The notes: a model not told the origin generated them from the letters alone. Counted from the stretch's first letter, positions 1 through 8,683 are shown. The stretch is 64,000 bases of DNA from Chryseobacterium turcicum (GCF_021010565.1 NZ_JAJNAY010000001.1:2522001-2586000); one strand, 5' to 3'. Program-made: numbers and translations.

Positions 1-60
1 AGAATGCCAAAAGTTACTGTAAAAGCAGGTCATCAAATAATTTTGGTGGCTAAGAATTAA
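1..60 (+). CDS. C-terminal end of a conjugal transfer protein, probably TraM (partial)
   Basis: An open frame enters from the left edge and stops at TAA 58-60, encoding a short beta-strand-like tail ending ILVAKN. It lies 21 bases before a TraN gene on the same strand. In Bacteroidota conjugative elements the gene before traN is traM, whose periplasmic C-terminal domain ends in a comparable strand; element B in this window has that order too. The identity is inferred mainly from gene order because only about 19 codons are visible. Confidence 0.5.
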   Translation, partial: RMPKVTVKAGHQIILVAKN

Positions 61-81
61 CTCAAAATAAATTAAAATTCA

Positions 82-969
82 ATGAAAAATATTATAAATA
101 AATGGATATCATTACTTCTATTTACAATCATTTGTCATTCAGTAGATGCACAGGATAAAGATGGTTTAATGTCGCTAAATCAGGGGAGAATTGAATCCTA
201 CAAAATGGAAGTAACTTATAACTTATTATTTCCATCACCCATCAAATATGTTGATTTAGGAAGTGAAAACCTAATTGCTAACAAGGCAGATGATGTCGCC
301 AATGTGTTAAGAGTTAAAGCATCAACCAGAGATTTTGAAGAAGAGACCAATTTTTCAGTAGTTACTGAAGACGGAAAGTTTTATAGCTTCGATGTTTTTT
401 ACAGTTCTTATCCTGATACTTTGAACTACGACCTGCTCAAACTTCAAAGAAATAATGAAAAAGATTATGCATCGGAGGTTGCTTTTGAAGACATGAAGGG
501 GAGCTCATCTTTGCTTAGCAACTTAATCATGCAGTCCTTGTATGAAAACCCAAAAAGAAGCATTAAACATATTGGAAACAAGAGTTTTGGAATTCAGTTT
601 CTGCTTCGGGGACTGTATGTGCATGAAGGCAAATATTACTTTATCCTCCATCTAAAAAACTCTGGCAACATTCCGTATCCGGTAGATTTCATCAGTTTTA
701 AAATAATCGATGAAAAGAAAATGAAAAGGACTGTTATCCAAGACAGGATATTGTCTCCAATTCGAAATTTCTCAACAATATCAACTGTGGAAGAGCATCA
801 GGAATCTTTTGATGTTTTCCTATTAAATCAGTTTACGCTGACGGAAGGACAACTTTTAGAAATAGAGGTTTTAGAGAAAAAGGGAGGCCGTAATTTAAAA
901 ATGCAGGTGACCAATAATGAACTGATTGAAGCATCTGTTTTTAAAGACATGAATCTAAAACTGAAATAA
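82..969 (+). CDS. traN: Conjugative transposon protein TraN (DUF4138), element A
   Basis: 295 residues with an N-terminal signal peptide (hydrophobic residues 10-18, cleavage near VDAQ). The mature part has the TraN layout: a PSPIKYVDLGSENL strand near the N-terminus and a C-terminal beta domain with FDVFLLNQFTL. It aligns by eye with the 295-residue TraN of element B (24046-24933), which has PEPIQYVDLSTEQL and the same length, but the two are clearly divergent. TraN is the VirB9-like periplasmic/outer-membrane part of the type IV secretion channel. It sits between the traM tail and traO with one base to spare, as in the CTnDOT tra operon. Confidence 0.85.
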   Translation: MKNIINKWISLLLFTIICHSVDAQDKDGLMSLNQGRIESYKMEVTYNLLFPSPIKYVDLGSENLIANKADDVANVLRVKASTRDFEEETNFSVVTEDGKFYSFDVFYSSYPDTLNYDLLKLQRNNEKDYASEVAFEDMKGSSSLLSNLIMQSLYENPKRSIKHIGNKSFGIQFLLRGLYVHEGKYYFILHLKNSGNIPYPVDFISFKIIDEKKMKRTVIQDRILSPIRNFSTISTVEEHQESFDVFLLNQFTLTEGQLLEIEVLEKKGGRNLKMQVTNNELIEASVFKDMNLKLK

Positions 970-970
970 T

Positions 971-1534
971 ATGAAAAATCTACACCTCTGGATAATCGGA
1001 TTATTGCTCATGAGCTTAACGACAACAAATGCTCAGCGGTTAATTCCTAAACAAAAAGCGATTGAATTGAATACAGGACTAGTTTTAAATAACTCTAAGA
1101 GTGAGAATTATTTTGTCAGCGCAGGAATGACAATTCAGTCCGGAAAAGGAAATTATAGTTTTGTTGGCTTCGAGTATAATAGAGAAATACAGAATTACAA
1201 AACGGTCACCATCCCTATTGAAACATACATTGCTGAAGCAGCTTACAGTTTAAATCTAATAGCTGACCGAAGAAAAAATGTTCTTATTAATTTTTCGTTA
1301 TCCGCAATAGCTGGTTTTGAACGTATCAATAAAGGAGAAGAATTACTTTTTGACGGAGCTATGATTTTGAGTGAATCCAATTTTGTGTATGGTGGAGTAG
1401 GTAAACTTTCAGTTGAAGTTTATATTTCAGACCGCATTGTTTTAATTCCACATGTTAAAACAAAAGCGTTGTGGAATACCTCCCGTGAACTGTTCAGACC
1501 ATCTGCTGGATTAGGCATTAGAATTAACCTTTAA
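971..1534 (+). CDS. traO: Conjugal transfer protein TraO, element A
   Basis: 187 residues starting one base after the traN stop, so probably translationally coupled. An N-terminal signal peptide ends near TTTNAQR. The rest alternates short amphipathic strands and ends in an aromatic/hydrophobic beta strand (LGIRINL), as expected for a small outer-membrane beta-barrel. Size, position after TraN and the barrel-like C-terminus match the TraO family of Bacteroidota conjugative elements. Element B has no counterpart. The exact role of TraO in the channel is not established. Confidence 0.85.
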   Translation: MKNLHLWIIGLLLMSLTTTNAQRLIPKQKAIELNTGLVLNNSKSENYFVSAGMTIQSGKGNYSFVGFEYNREIQNYKTVTIPIETYIAEAAYSLNLIADRRKNVLINFSLSAIAGFERINKGEELLFDGAMILSESNFVYGGVGKLSVEVYISDRIVLIPHVKTKALWNTSRELFRPSAGLGIRINL

Positions 1535-1543
1535 AATTTAACA

Positions 1544-1990
1544 ATGAAAAATATAAGAAAGCAAATTAAAAGAGGAATTGGTTTATTACTGATTATTCCT
1601 GTCATGATTCTTTTTGAGTTAACTCTCTCATCATGTTCAACAGAAGAAATAGAAATACAGCAGAACTTTCCTTTTGAAGTTTCAGTCATGCCTATTCCAA
1701 AAGATATTGCGAACGGTGAAACCATTGAAATTAGACTCAAAATTATTCCAAAAGGGAATTTTTCTGAAACCAAATACTATCTAAGGTATTTTCAGTTTGA
1801 TGGAAGTGGAACTCTTCAACATTCTAATGATCCACCTTATCAGCCTAATGATGCTTATGAACTTGTTAAAAAGGAATTCAGACTATATTACACTTCAACA
1901 TCAAATGTCTCGCAAAGTTTCAATGTCTGGATATTTGATAATTTTGGAAATGAAAAGCATATTAGTTTTCAATTGAATAGCAAAAATTAG
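1544..1990 (+). CDS. traQ: TraQ-like lipoprotein (DUF3872), element A
   Basis: 148 residues with a basic N-terminus (KQIKRG), a hydrophobic segment and a lipobox LSSC, so probably an acylated lipoprotein. The mature domain is a compact beta sandwich (NFPFEVSVMPIPKDIANGE ... YYLRYFQFDGSG) that fits the DUF3872/TraQ family found after traO in Bacteroidota tra operons. It starts 9 bases after the traO stop and is followed directly by a strong hairpin terminator, so it is the last gene of the element A tra operon. TraP, which often stands between traO and traQ, is absent. Confidence 0.8.
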   Translation: MKNIRKQIKRGIGLLLIIPVMILFELTLSSCSTEEIEIQQNFPFEVSVMPIPKDIANGETIEIRLKIIPKGNFSETKYYLRYFQFDGSGTLQHSNDPPYQPNDAYELVKKEFRLYYTSTSNVSQSFNVWIFDNFGNEKHISFQLNSKN

Positions 1991-1993
1991 CAC

Positions 1994-2030
1994 TTATAAA
2001 GCCTACTTTTCTAGTGGGCTTTATAATTTT
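1994..2030 (+). terminator. Rho-independent terminator of the element A tra operon
   Basis: A 13-bp stem (1994-2006 pairs with 2014-2026, one G-T pair, core AAAGCCTAC/GTGGGCTTT) encloses a 7-base loop and is followed by TTTT at 2027-2030. It begins four bases after the DUF3872 stop codon. Confidence 0.8.
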
Positions 2031-2224
2031 AAGATCAAATATATTTTTATCTTTCTGCCTAAATATTCTGTAGGTAAGAGCCATTAAATTCTTAAAACAT
2101 AAATACTTCTTTAAAAATTGATTTTTAAACTGTTTTTTCTTTTGATGTGAATATTTTTCTATAGTCACTTCTTTTACATTTATAGATTCTTTTACTAAAA
2201 CACTCAGGTTGAAATAGTAAATTC

Positions 2225-2482
2225 TTATTTGATGAGAACTACATCAGCAATGTCATTTTCATCAAATCCTATAAATGTTTTCTTTCTTCTAAACAAAAAC
2301 ATTCTCACAGAATAAATTATATTTCCTTCAGAATCCTCAACATATTTATTTCCTAATATTGATATTATTTCAGTTTTTGTTTTGCCTGTCAATTTTATAT
2401 TTTTAGAAATATAGTCATTATTGTTTTTCCTCATCTTTACTAATTCATTGGTGTTAAATAGTTTTGGACAGTTTTCATTCAT
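2225..2482 (-). CDS. Small hypothetical protein, BamE/SmpA-like fold suspected
   Basis: 85 residues without a signal peptide. The segment LTGKTKTEIISILG followed by strands (NIIYSVRMFLF, TFIGFDENDIADVVLI) resembles the helix-then-beta-sheet pattern of BamE/SmpA-type proteins, but the usual lipoprotein signal is missing, so it may be cytosolic or have lost its 5' end. A 12-codon reading frame (2520-2480 area, minus strand) ends in a TGA that overlaps the start region. Convergent to the tra operon; function not recognised. Confidence 0.5.
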   Translation of the reverse strand: MNENCPKLFNTNELVKMRKNNNDYISKNIKLTGKTKTEIISILGNKYVEDSEGNIIYSVRMFLFRRKKTFIGFDENDIADVVLIK

Positions 2483-2902
2483 CGATTACCTGGAAATTTA
2501 TTTTTCATTACTTTCATTTTTTTATAATTTCTTTATCTGAACATTCAAAATATGATGATAACCTTAAACTCTGAGTTGCGTCAATTCTAGCAACACAAAC
2601 TCATTAAAACATTACCTATCATCAATTTACCTCCTAAAATATCTACAAATCTATTATTCTAAAACATAGATACTGTTTCAAATCATTGGCTCATCGTTCT
2701 GCCAAATATTTAAAACAGTATTGGTTACAAAAACAGATAAGTACATAAAAAACATTTCACTTTATTTTTAAGCTTCTGAAACATGCAGCAAACTACATAT
2801 AAAACAACAAAAAACACAAAAACACAATCATTTATCATCTGAATGCTTTTACATTTAATTTTTTTACAATAAATTTACAATTGAATCACTAAATTAATAT
2901 CG
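2483..2902. other. Intergenic region, no gene recognised
   Basis: About 420 AT-rich bases between divergently transcribed genes. No long open frame with coding character, no clear stem-loop and no RNA gene seen. It must hold promoters for both flanking genes; I could not fix the elements with confidence. Confidence 0.5.
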
Positions 2903-3697
2903 ATGAAAAACTTATCTATTTCATTTTTTTGCTCCTTTCTATTATTTACTGCATGTACAGTATCAAATAAAACCACTACAGAAAACAAAACCAGTATGAT
3001 TACAAATTCTTTAGTCGATACTCAATGGAAGCTTATAGAACTTAATGGCAAACCTGTTGACGACAAAATAAATGGCAAAGAACCATTTTTAAGACTTCAG
3101 CAAGCAGACAAACGATATATGGCTTCAGCAGGTTGTAATGGTATTGGTGGACAATTTACCCTTTTGGAAAATGGAAGAATAAAGTTTTCTCAAGGTATGT
3201 CTACAATGATGGCATGTGAAAATATGGAGGTCGAAACTCAACTTGCGAATGTATTGATAGCAGCAGACAATTATACTATAAACGGAAGTACTTTATCATT
3301 AAATAAAGGGAGAATGGCACCTCTTGCCCGTTTTCAAGCAATTGAAGCGTCTACCGCTAATAATGAATTGAACGGAACCTGGGAAGTTGATTATGTTTCA
3401 GGATCAAGAATAGCTTTTGACGGCTTGTATCCTAACAAAAAACCAATCATTACATTTAATACTGCAGACAATAAACTAACGGGAAACAGCAGTTGTAATA
3501 ACTTTAATACTACTTTTAAAATTGATGGAAATTTCATAAAATTCAATAGCCCAATGGCTACAAAAATGGCGTGCCCAGGAGAAGGTGAAACTGTTTTTTT
3601 TAATACGCTTAAAACTGTTAACAAATATGATGTTAATGGTAATACGCTAAACCTTATCATGGGAGATATTGCCGTAATGCGTTTACAAAAGAAATAA
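2903..3697 (+). CDS. Lipoprotein with two META (HslJ-like) domains
   Basis: 264 residues. Signal peptide with lipobox (LLFTAC) gives a lipoprotein. Two tandem META domains follow: residues about 35-140 with SAGCNGIGGQF and STMMACENMEVE, and about 155-262 with GNSSCNNFNTTF and ATKMACPGEGE. Each repeat keeps the two conserved cysteines of the family. HslJ-type META domains are envelope proteins linked in other bacteria to heat-inducible functions and novobiocin tolerance. Here it is a single-gene unit and probably cargo of element A; the substrate or partner is unknown. Confidence 0.9.
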   Translation: MKNLSISFFCSFLLFTACTVSNKTTTENKTSMITNSLVDTQWKLIELNGKPVDDKINGKEPFLRLQQADKRYMASAGCNGIGGQFTLLENGRIKFSQGMSTMMACENMEVETQLANVLIAADNYTINGSTLSLNKGRMAPLARFQAIEASTANNELNGTWEVDYVSGSRIAFDGLYPNKKPIITFNTADNKLTGNSSCNNFNTTFKIDGNFIKFNSPMATKMACPGEGETVFFNTLKTVNKYDVNGNTLNLIMGDIAVMRLQKK

Positions 3698-3897
3698 ACG
3701 ATGACCTAAAAGCATCATTTTAAACACAATCAATTTAGCTAAGCTCAATCACTTAGCTAAATTTGACACTATCTCGCTACATTCATTATTTTGTTTGAAT
3801 GAAAGAACTCGTTTTTTTTGAGCTTAGCAACATATTACAGTAATTTACGATTAAATTGCCGTGTTTAATTTTCACTTAACAATAAAGCAGAAATACT

Positions 3898-4869
3898 ATG
3901 TTCAAGAAAGTTGTGGTTATGCTGTGTATCTTTATTGCACTAATTTACCTCGCATTCCAAATATCACCTTGGCCTGCTGCTCTGGTTATTCGAAAGCTAT
4001 TTGATAGTAATGGTGAAAAGATGAATAAAGCATTACTGAAAAATGTTCCTGCTGAAATAATCTCTGTAAAAAATCAACAATACGATCTAAAAAACACTTC
4101 TTTACTATTTGATGTCTATTACCCAAAAACAGATTCTCTACTTCCTGCTATTATCTGGACACATGGTGGTGGCTTTCTTTCAGGAAACAAAGGGCAGATA
4201 GAAAATTACGCCAAAATTCTCGCATCAAAAGGCTATGTCGTGTTTTGTTTAGATTACAGTATTGCGCCTGAAAAAAAATATCCTACTCCTGTAATTGAGA
4301 TAAATAAAGCATTGCAATATATCTCGACACACCATCAAAAATATTTTGCAGATAAGAATTTCATTGTTTTAGCAGGAGATTCAGCTGGTTCTATGATTTC
4401 GGCACAGGTCGCTAATATTATTACAAATCCTGAATACTCAACCATAATGAAGATACAGCCCGGAATAGATTCTGAGCAATTAAAAGGATTATTGCTTTAT
4501 TGCGGTTTTTACGATTTGAATCTGATTATAGAAAATGGCACTTCTGGTTTTTTTCTAAAAACGGTCGCATGGTCATACTTTGGAAAAAAAGACTTCAAAA
4601 TTGATGAATCTCTAAAAACAGCTTCTGTTGGCAATTATCTCACAAAAAAATTTCCTCCTGTTTTTATTTCGGCAGGAAATACTGACCCCCTACTTTATCA
4701 ATCTGAATTTTTTACTCAAAAATTAAAGGACAACGGAATTAAAACACATACATTGTTTTTTGAAAGAAACCTTTCTCCTGGGCTCAATCATGAATATCAA
4801 TTTAAGATGGATCATTATGGCGAACAAGCTTTAGGTTGCTCTTTAGGGTTTCTTAATTCATTAAAATGA
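3898..4869 (+). CDS. Alpha/beta hydrolase (hormone-sensitive-lipase-type esterase)
   Basis: 323 residues. An N-terminal hydrophobic segment (residues 5-20) suggests a membrane anchor or signal. The oxyanion-hole motif HGGG is at residues 89-92 and the nucleophile elbow GDSAG at 160-164 (Ser162). A later AGNTDP segment and NHEYQF segment plausibly supply Asp and His. This is the motif set of the HSL/carboxylesterase family, which hydrolyses ester bonds of small substrates. Own transcription unit after a roughly 200-base gap; probably cargo. The natural substrate cannot be read from sequence. Confidence 0.9.
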   Translation: MFKKVVVMLCIFIALIYLAFQISPWPAALVIRKLFDSNGEKMNKALLKNVPAEIISVKNQQYDLKNTSLLFDVYYPKTDSLLPAIIWTHGGGFLSGNKGQIENYAKILASKGYVVFCLDYSIAPEKKYPTPVIEINKALQYISTHHQKYFADKNFIVLAGDSAGSMISAQVANIITNPEYSTIMKIQPGIDSEQLKGLLLYCGFYDLNLIIENGTSGFFLKTVAWSYFGKKDFKIDESLKTASVGNYLTKKFPPVFISAGNTDPLLYQSEFFTQKLKDNGIKTHTLFFERNLSPGLNHEYQFKMDHYGEQALGCSLGFLNSLK

Positions 4870-5061
4870 AGAATCATTACACAACAATTCAAGAAAAGAA
4901 TGTATATCCGTTTTCACTACTATTTTATAATTTAACGCAAAAGCAAACAAAGAATATTAAAATTTCATTGTTTTAAAATGATACTAAAGGGCGTAAACTT
5001 AGCAAAGAAATACAAAAAGTTATAAAATATGAGAAATTGCGGACAAGCAGTAAAAATAATC

Positions 5062-5526
5062 TCAATTTCTATTGTTAAGGATATTTTTTCTGTAATCTAT
5101 TGGTGAAATTTGATAATAGATATTAAATGTTCTGTAGAATGACGAGCGAGAATTAAAGCCACTTTCCATCCCAATTTCTTCAATAGCATCAAAAAAAGAA
5201 AATGCTTCACGGTTTTGTACAATGTGGTAATCTTTGCCGACTACCCCTAAAACGGTATTGTTGTCGGTTCTGATATTGGCAAAATAGTTGGAAACTTCCA
5301 ATTCGGAATTGGTTATTTCGATACCGTCGGCTTGTTCAATAATGCCCGAGCCTTTGGTAAAAATAGGCGATTTTTCTACCTCATAATCCAGACCTGCAAA
5401 TTTGATTGCTTCTTCACTCGTTGGATGTTCCTTGACAATTTGTCCCAAGCTGTGCCATGCTTTTTCTTTGACGCTGAAAAAAGAATATTTTCCTGTTCTG
5501 TTGTTGAAATTAAGATTGTGTGCCAT
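5062..5526 (-). pseudogene. Chimeric remnant: N-terminal DUF932 protein joined to an AraC-type HTH tail
   Basis: 154 residues. Residues 1 to about 115 match the start of the DUF932 (phage/plasmid-like TIGR03299) family, including AWHSLGQIV and GVVGKDYHIVQNREAFSFFDA, whose full proteins are about 300 residues or more. From about residue 116 the sequence changes to ESGFNSRSSFYRTF and ISPIDYRKNI, the signature of the last helix-turn-helix of AraC-family regulators. The frame is kept across the join, near base 5185. I infer a deletion fusing two unrelated genes. It lies just downstream of ssb, where DUF932 genes are common in these elements. Probably non-functional as DUF932. Confidence 0.75.
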
Positions 5527-5566
5527 GATGTTAATATTTAATTGTTAGAAATTTTGTTTTGTAGTT

Positions 5567-5977
5567 TTAAAATGGTAAATCGTCATCTTTGTCGCTGTTA
5601 TTCTCATTGGATTTCGGTTTGGCTTCTTCTGCTTTGTGTTGAGATTTGACAGTGGTGTTTTCATTCTTTTTGCCACCGCCATGAATTTTTATTTGTGAGG
5701 TGTGAAAATTCATTCCTGCGTGCGGTTCTCCGTCTTTTCCTATCCATGCTGTTGCGTAAGCTCTGCCGTTGAGTTCTACCAGAGTTCCTTTGGTTAAGAA
5801 GTCGGCAACCTTTTCAGAAATCCAGTAGGAGCATTCAAAATAGGTGGTCTGTTCAATTTTTTCGCCTTGTTTGTTGCGATAGTTGTCATTGGTAGCAATA
5901 GAGAAATTGACTACTTTTTTGTCTTTCGGCAAGTTGCGGACTTCCGCATTTCTTGTCAGTCTTCCGATAACGTTCAT
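5567..5977 (-). CDS. ssb: Single-stranded DNA-binding protein
   Basis: 136 residues: an OB-fold at residues 1 to about 100 (MNVIGRLTRNAEVR, VNFSIATNDNYRN, TYFECSYWISEK, LVELNGRAYATAW), then an acidic, disordered linker and the canonical SSB tip DDDLPF that recruits repair and replication partners. It protects single-stranded DNA, here probably during conjugative transfer and re-synthesis of element A. It lies 40 bases upstream of the DUF932 remnant and shares its orientation, a pairing usual in Bacteroidota mobile elements. Confidence 0.93.
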   Translation of the reverse strand: MNVIGRLTRNAEVRNLPKDKKVVNFSIATNDNYRNKQGEKIEQTTYFECSYWISEKVADFLTKGTLVELNGRAYATAWIGKDGEPHAGMNFHTSQIKIHGGGKKNENTTVKSQHKAEEAKPKSNENNSDKDDDLPF

Positions 5978-6508
5978 AACTGTTTTGTTTTAAGATTGTA
6001 CATTTTGATTTATTCTCAATCTGTTCTCCGACCCATCTCCTAAAAGCCTTTCAGGCTTCGCTGAATATTTTTCAAAAGAAAAACCGGAAAAAAGAAAGCA
6101 GATAATCAAAGCGGTCAATGCTGAAAGCCAAAAGGAAACGGAATAATTGGAGGGCACCTTCAGGGAGGAAACCGTTTATGCCGTAGTCTTTTGGCTGGGA
6201 ATGGTGATGCTGGCCGCTCTAACTTAGCTGCCTTTTTACAGGTTGATTATGAAAAGAATTCTCAATGAATCAATCCGATAAAATCCAGCATTTTTAGGGA
6301 TTTATAATGAAATATAAGAGCAAAAGAGATTAATAACAGGAATTTTATTTTTTGACTAAGAACAAGCAAACAATTTATGTGATGGTACATAGAGAGTTCA
6401 TGATTTAATTATCATAGCTTACCATTTAATGCCAAGTTAAGCTTCACACTACCTAATGTTGTAATACATTAAATACAAAAAATAACTTTATTTTCTAAAA
6501 TTGAAGAT
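5978..6508. other. Structured non-coding region upstream of ssb
   Basis: No coding frame recognised in 530 bases. The less AT-rich core (about 6100-6225) contains nested inverted repeats: AGCGG at 6110 with CCGCT near 6215, AGCCAAAAG at 6126-6134 with CTTTTGGCT at 6188-6196, and AAACGG at 6136-6141 with CCGTTT at 6172-6177. Together these could fold into one long interrupted stem. It could be a regulatory RNA, a remnant of a deleted gene, or an origin-like site; nothing decides between these. Confidence 0.45.
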
Positions 6509-6778
6509 ATGGAAAATATTACCCGCGCAGATCTAAGGGATCTAAAGATTGAGATTATCAATGAGTTTAAAAGAATTGCCGCAGAAGAAATTTCTAAAGA
6601 TTCTTACACTGAAAATGATTTCGAATGGCTACGAAGTAAATCAATCAGGAAGATTATGAATATTTCCCCAGCGACTTTACAAAACCTACGGGTAAGTGAG
6701 AAAATAAGATATAAAAAAGTAATGGGCTCTTACTATTACAACAAAAAGGATCTTTATAAACTATTTGAATCTGAATAA
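6509..6778 (+). CDS. Helix-turn-helix DNA-binding protein (excisionase/MerR-like HTH_17)
   Basis: 89 residues. N-terminal helix (RADLRDLKIEIINEFKRI) then a winged-helix segment: WLRSKSIRKIMNISPATLQNLR and a wing KKVMGSYYYNKKDL. This matches the small excisionase-type DNA-binding proteins that sit beside integrases in Bacteroidota mobile elements. A similar protein (10982-11242) shares the layout WLRSSEVKELLKISSGTLQTLR. Followed one base later by a second DNA-binding gene; the integrase is convergent. Likely role: control of excision or of element genes. Confidence 0.8.
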   Translation: MENITRADLRDLKIEIINEFKRIAAEEISKDSYTENDFEWLRSKSIRKIMNISPATLQNLRVSEKIRYKKVMGSYYYNKKDLYKLFESE

Positions 6779-6779
6779 T

Positions 6780-7058
6780 ATGGATCGTAAATGGATTAAT
6801 TTTTTGCAAAAAATTTCTGATGACAAAAGACTGAATGTATGGCATATTGCTATTATTGTAGCAATTATCCAAATTGCGATTGCCCAGAATGATATAGATC
6901 GAATTAAAATCAGTCGAAGTAAACTGATGAAAAAATCACATATCAAAACCATTCCTACGTATCACAAATATTTTAGAGAATTACAGCTTTTCGGCTATAC
7001 AAAATATACACCTTCCTATCATCCACAAGGCAGGAGTTATATTGAGATATTTTACTAA
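6780..7058 (+). CDS. Small winged-helix protein paired with the HTH gene
   Basis: About 92 residues from the ATG at 6780, one base after the previous stop. I prefer this start because the paralogue at 10552-10908 begins equivalently (MNYIKHLTGFF versus MDRKWINFLQ); an in-frame ATG at 6765 would overlap the upstream gene. Shared features are a hydrophobic helix after the start, a recognition-like segment SRSKLMKKSHIKTIPTYHKYF, and LxxxGYxxYxPSYxP before a final strand. Truncated at the C-terminus relative to the 118-residue paralogue. DNA-binding regulator by inference. Confidence 0.65.
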   Translation: MDRKWINFLQKISDDKRLNVWHIAIIVAIIQIAIAQNDIDRIKISRSKLMKKSHIKTIPTYHKYFRELQLFGYTKYTPSYHPQGRSYIEIFY

Positions 7059-7122
7059 TTTTTTTGATAATTAAGATATTTACACTCATTAATTTTTCAG
7101 GGCGTTCTTTCCATTTTTCAGA

Positions 7123-7156
7123 AAAAATCCGTTAATTTTTTATTTAACGGATTTTT
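7123..7156. terminator. Bidirectional terminator between the wHTH gene and the integrase gene
   Basis: A perfect 13-bp inverted repeat: arm 7123-7135 (AAAAATCCGTTAA) and arm 7144-7156 with an 8-base loop. A-rich and T-rich ends give T runs on both strands, fitting two convergent genes. Confidence 0.85.
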
Positions 7157-7168
7157 ATTGTTTGAATT

Positions 7169-8500
7169 TTATTTCATCTTTAAAATCATATTTTTAACTA
7201 ACTCAAAATCTTTGAGAATCCTAAGATCCTCTTCATTAAGAATTTGAGAAAGTCTTCCCGTGTCTGGTATTGCCACCTCATTCTTATCCAACTTCTGCTT
7301 GAGTTTCAACATTTCGCTATTGATCATTTCCTGAGTTGTCAATGCATACTGCTCAGTTTGAGTAACAGAATAATGCCCCATCATTTCCTTTACAACATTT
7401 ATCGGCACACCGTTTTTCAGAGTAACTGTACTGCCGAATGTTCTTCTAGCTCTATGGGTGTTCAAGTCACCGTCTATCTCGCATAAAATTGCAATCTCCT
7501 TCAAATATTCATTCATCTTCTGATTTGACTTTACAGGCAACACTAAATTATATTCTTTGCAAATAAGATCATCCTTGTACTTTTTCATTATTTCAATAGC
7601 ATTTTTTAATAATGGAATATTTGTGGAAGAGTTAGTTTTTTGCCGTTTCGACATAATCCACATACTGCCATCAATTTCAATTTTGATATCTTTATAAGAA
7701 AGTTGCTTAATATCCATGTAAGCCAAACCTGTGTAGCATTGGAAGACAAAAATATCTCTGATCGCTGTTAAGCGCTTAGTTGAAAATATTTTATTTTCCA
7801 AGACATTCAGTTCATACGTACTCAAAGGTTTTTTATCCAGTTTTGTTTTTTTGGCCTTAAATAATTTGAAAGGATCTTTTAAAATTATTTCCTTTGCTAT
7901 TGCTCGAAGGACAATCTTCTTGAAATTGGCAATATACTTAAGGGTGGTATTATTAGAGCATTTTCTAACAGTTTTTAAAAAAAAATCATATTCTGTAACA
8001 AAAGTATAATCAAGCTCTCTAAATTCAATATCTTCACGTTGATAACGATGCTTAATGAATTCTTCTACATGAGATCTTGCAGTGACGTATCTTTTATAAG
8101 TTCCGATTGCGAATTGTTTGTTGTCAACCAACTGTAGCATTTCATCGTTATGATTTTGAAATTCTTCTAAAACCATAACTCTGGAAACATCTTTTCCTTT
8201 AATATGATCAATTATTTTCTGTGCAGTGGCGAACTGACCACTATTATGCAGCTCAGTCCGCAATTTGGTAATGCTTAAGACAATAGAATCTAAAAAATAG
8301 TTGAGTGATCTCGCATCCTCCTTACTACCACTAGCTCTTTCGGTTTTTTGATTCCAGCGATCCAGTTCCCATCTAAGCATGGTTGAAACCTCTTTTGAGA
8401 TTCCGTCAACGGTAACTCTTAAATAGATTGTTCTATTAGTTACTTTCTTCTTACTTGGCGATTTTAAAAAAAATGTAGTGCCAAAACTTTTTTCTAACAT
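7169..8500 (-). CDS. int: Tyrosine recombinase/integrase of element A (IntDOT-like)
   Basis: 443 residues: an N-terminal arm-binding domain (residues 1-100), a SAM-like core-binding domain (about 110-215) and a catalytic domain (225-400). Visible catalytic residues are Lys288 in the beta hairpin (KRQKT), His349 and Arg352 (HRAR), His376 (MMGHYS) and Tyr385 (TEQYA). The usual first arginine (TGLR) is replaced: residues 257-260 read TGLA, as in many Bacteroidota integrases related to IntDOT. It catalyses integration and excision of element A. It is transcribed away from the attachment core at 10175-10195, from which it is now separated by an IS. Confidence 0.95.
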   Translation of the reverse strand: MLEKSFGTTFFLKSPSKKKVTNRTIYLRVTVDGISKEVSTMLRWELDRWNQKTERASGSKEDARSLNYFLDSIVLSITKLRTELHNSGQFATAQKIIDHIKGKDVSRVMVLEEFQNHNDEMLQLVDNKQFAIGTYKRYVTARSHVEEFIKHRYQREDIEFRELDYTFVTEYDFFLKTVRKCSNNTTLKYIANFKKIVLRAIAKEIILKDPFKLFKAKKTKLDKKPLSTYELNVLENKIFSTKRLTAIRDIFVFQCYTGLAYMDIKQLSYKDIKIEIDGSMWIMSKRQKTNSSTNIPLLKNAIEIMKKYKDDLICKEYNLVLPVKSNQKMNEYLKEIAILCEIDGDLNTHRARRTFGSTVTLKNGVPINVVKEMMGHYSVTQTEQYALTTQEMINSEMLKLKQKLDKNEVAIPDTGRLSQILNEEDLRILKDFELVKNMILKMK

Positions 8501-8598
8501 AATTCAAAAATTTCATTTAATAAATTTCGAATTAAATTGCTTATTAATCAAGACGTTAATACCATTTACTAGTTTGATATTCAAATGGTTATAACGTA

Positions 8599-8610
8599 TT
8601 TTGTGGCACG
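8599..8610. repeat. Inverted repeat near the attachment end, partner at 10051-10060
   Basis: TTTTGTGGCA (8599-8608) is the exact inverse of TGCCACAAAA (10051-10060). A related GTGCCACGA copy lies at 10040-10048. Removing the IS puts these sites within about 60 bases of each other, upstream of int. They are candidate integrase or excisionase binding sites; this is inference from position. Confidence 0.5.
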
Positions 8611-8632
8611 AATATTTTTACTGGTCGTTGTG

Positions 8633-8655
8633 GGCTCAATGCCAAAACCTGGGGA
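8633..8655 (+). repeat. Left terminal inverted repeat of the IS
   Basis: 23 bp beginning GGCTCAATGCC and ending CCTGGGGA; differs from the inverse of the right repeat only at the third base (C versus A). Confidence 0.92.
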
Positions 8656-8683
8656 GAAAAATAAAAATACTTAATTTTGGGGT

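Noticed and set aside
1962..2168. 68-residue minus-strand frame after the DUF3872 gene
   Set aside because: It runs across the terminator hairpin and the end of the DUF3872 gene; low-complexity Lys/Phe/Asn composition typical of AT-rich chance frames.
5062..5526. Simple C-terminal truncation of a DUF932 gene
   Set aside because: The last 40 residues carry a clear AraC HTH signature rather than random out-of-frame sequence, so a fusion is a better explanation.
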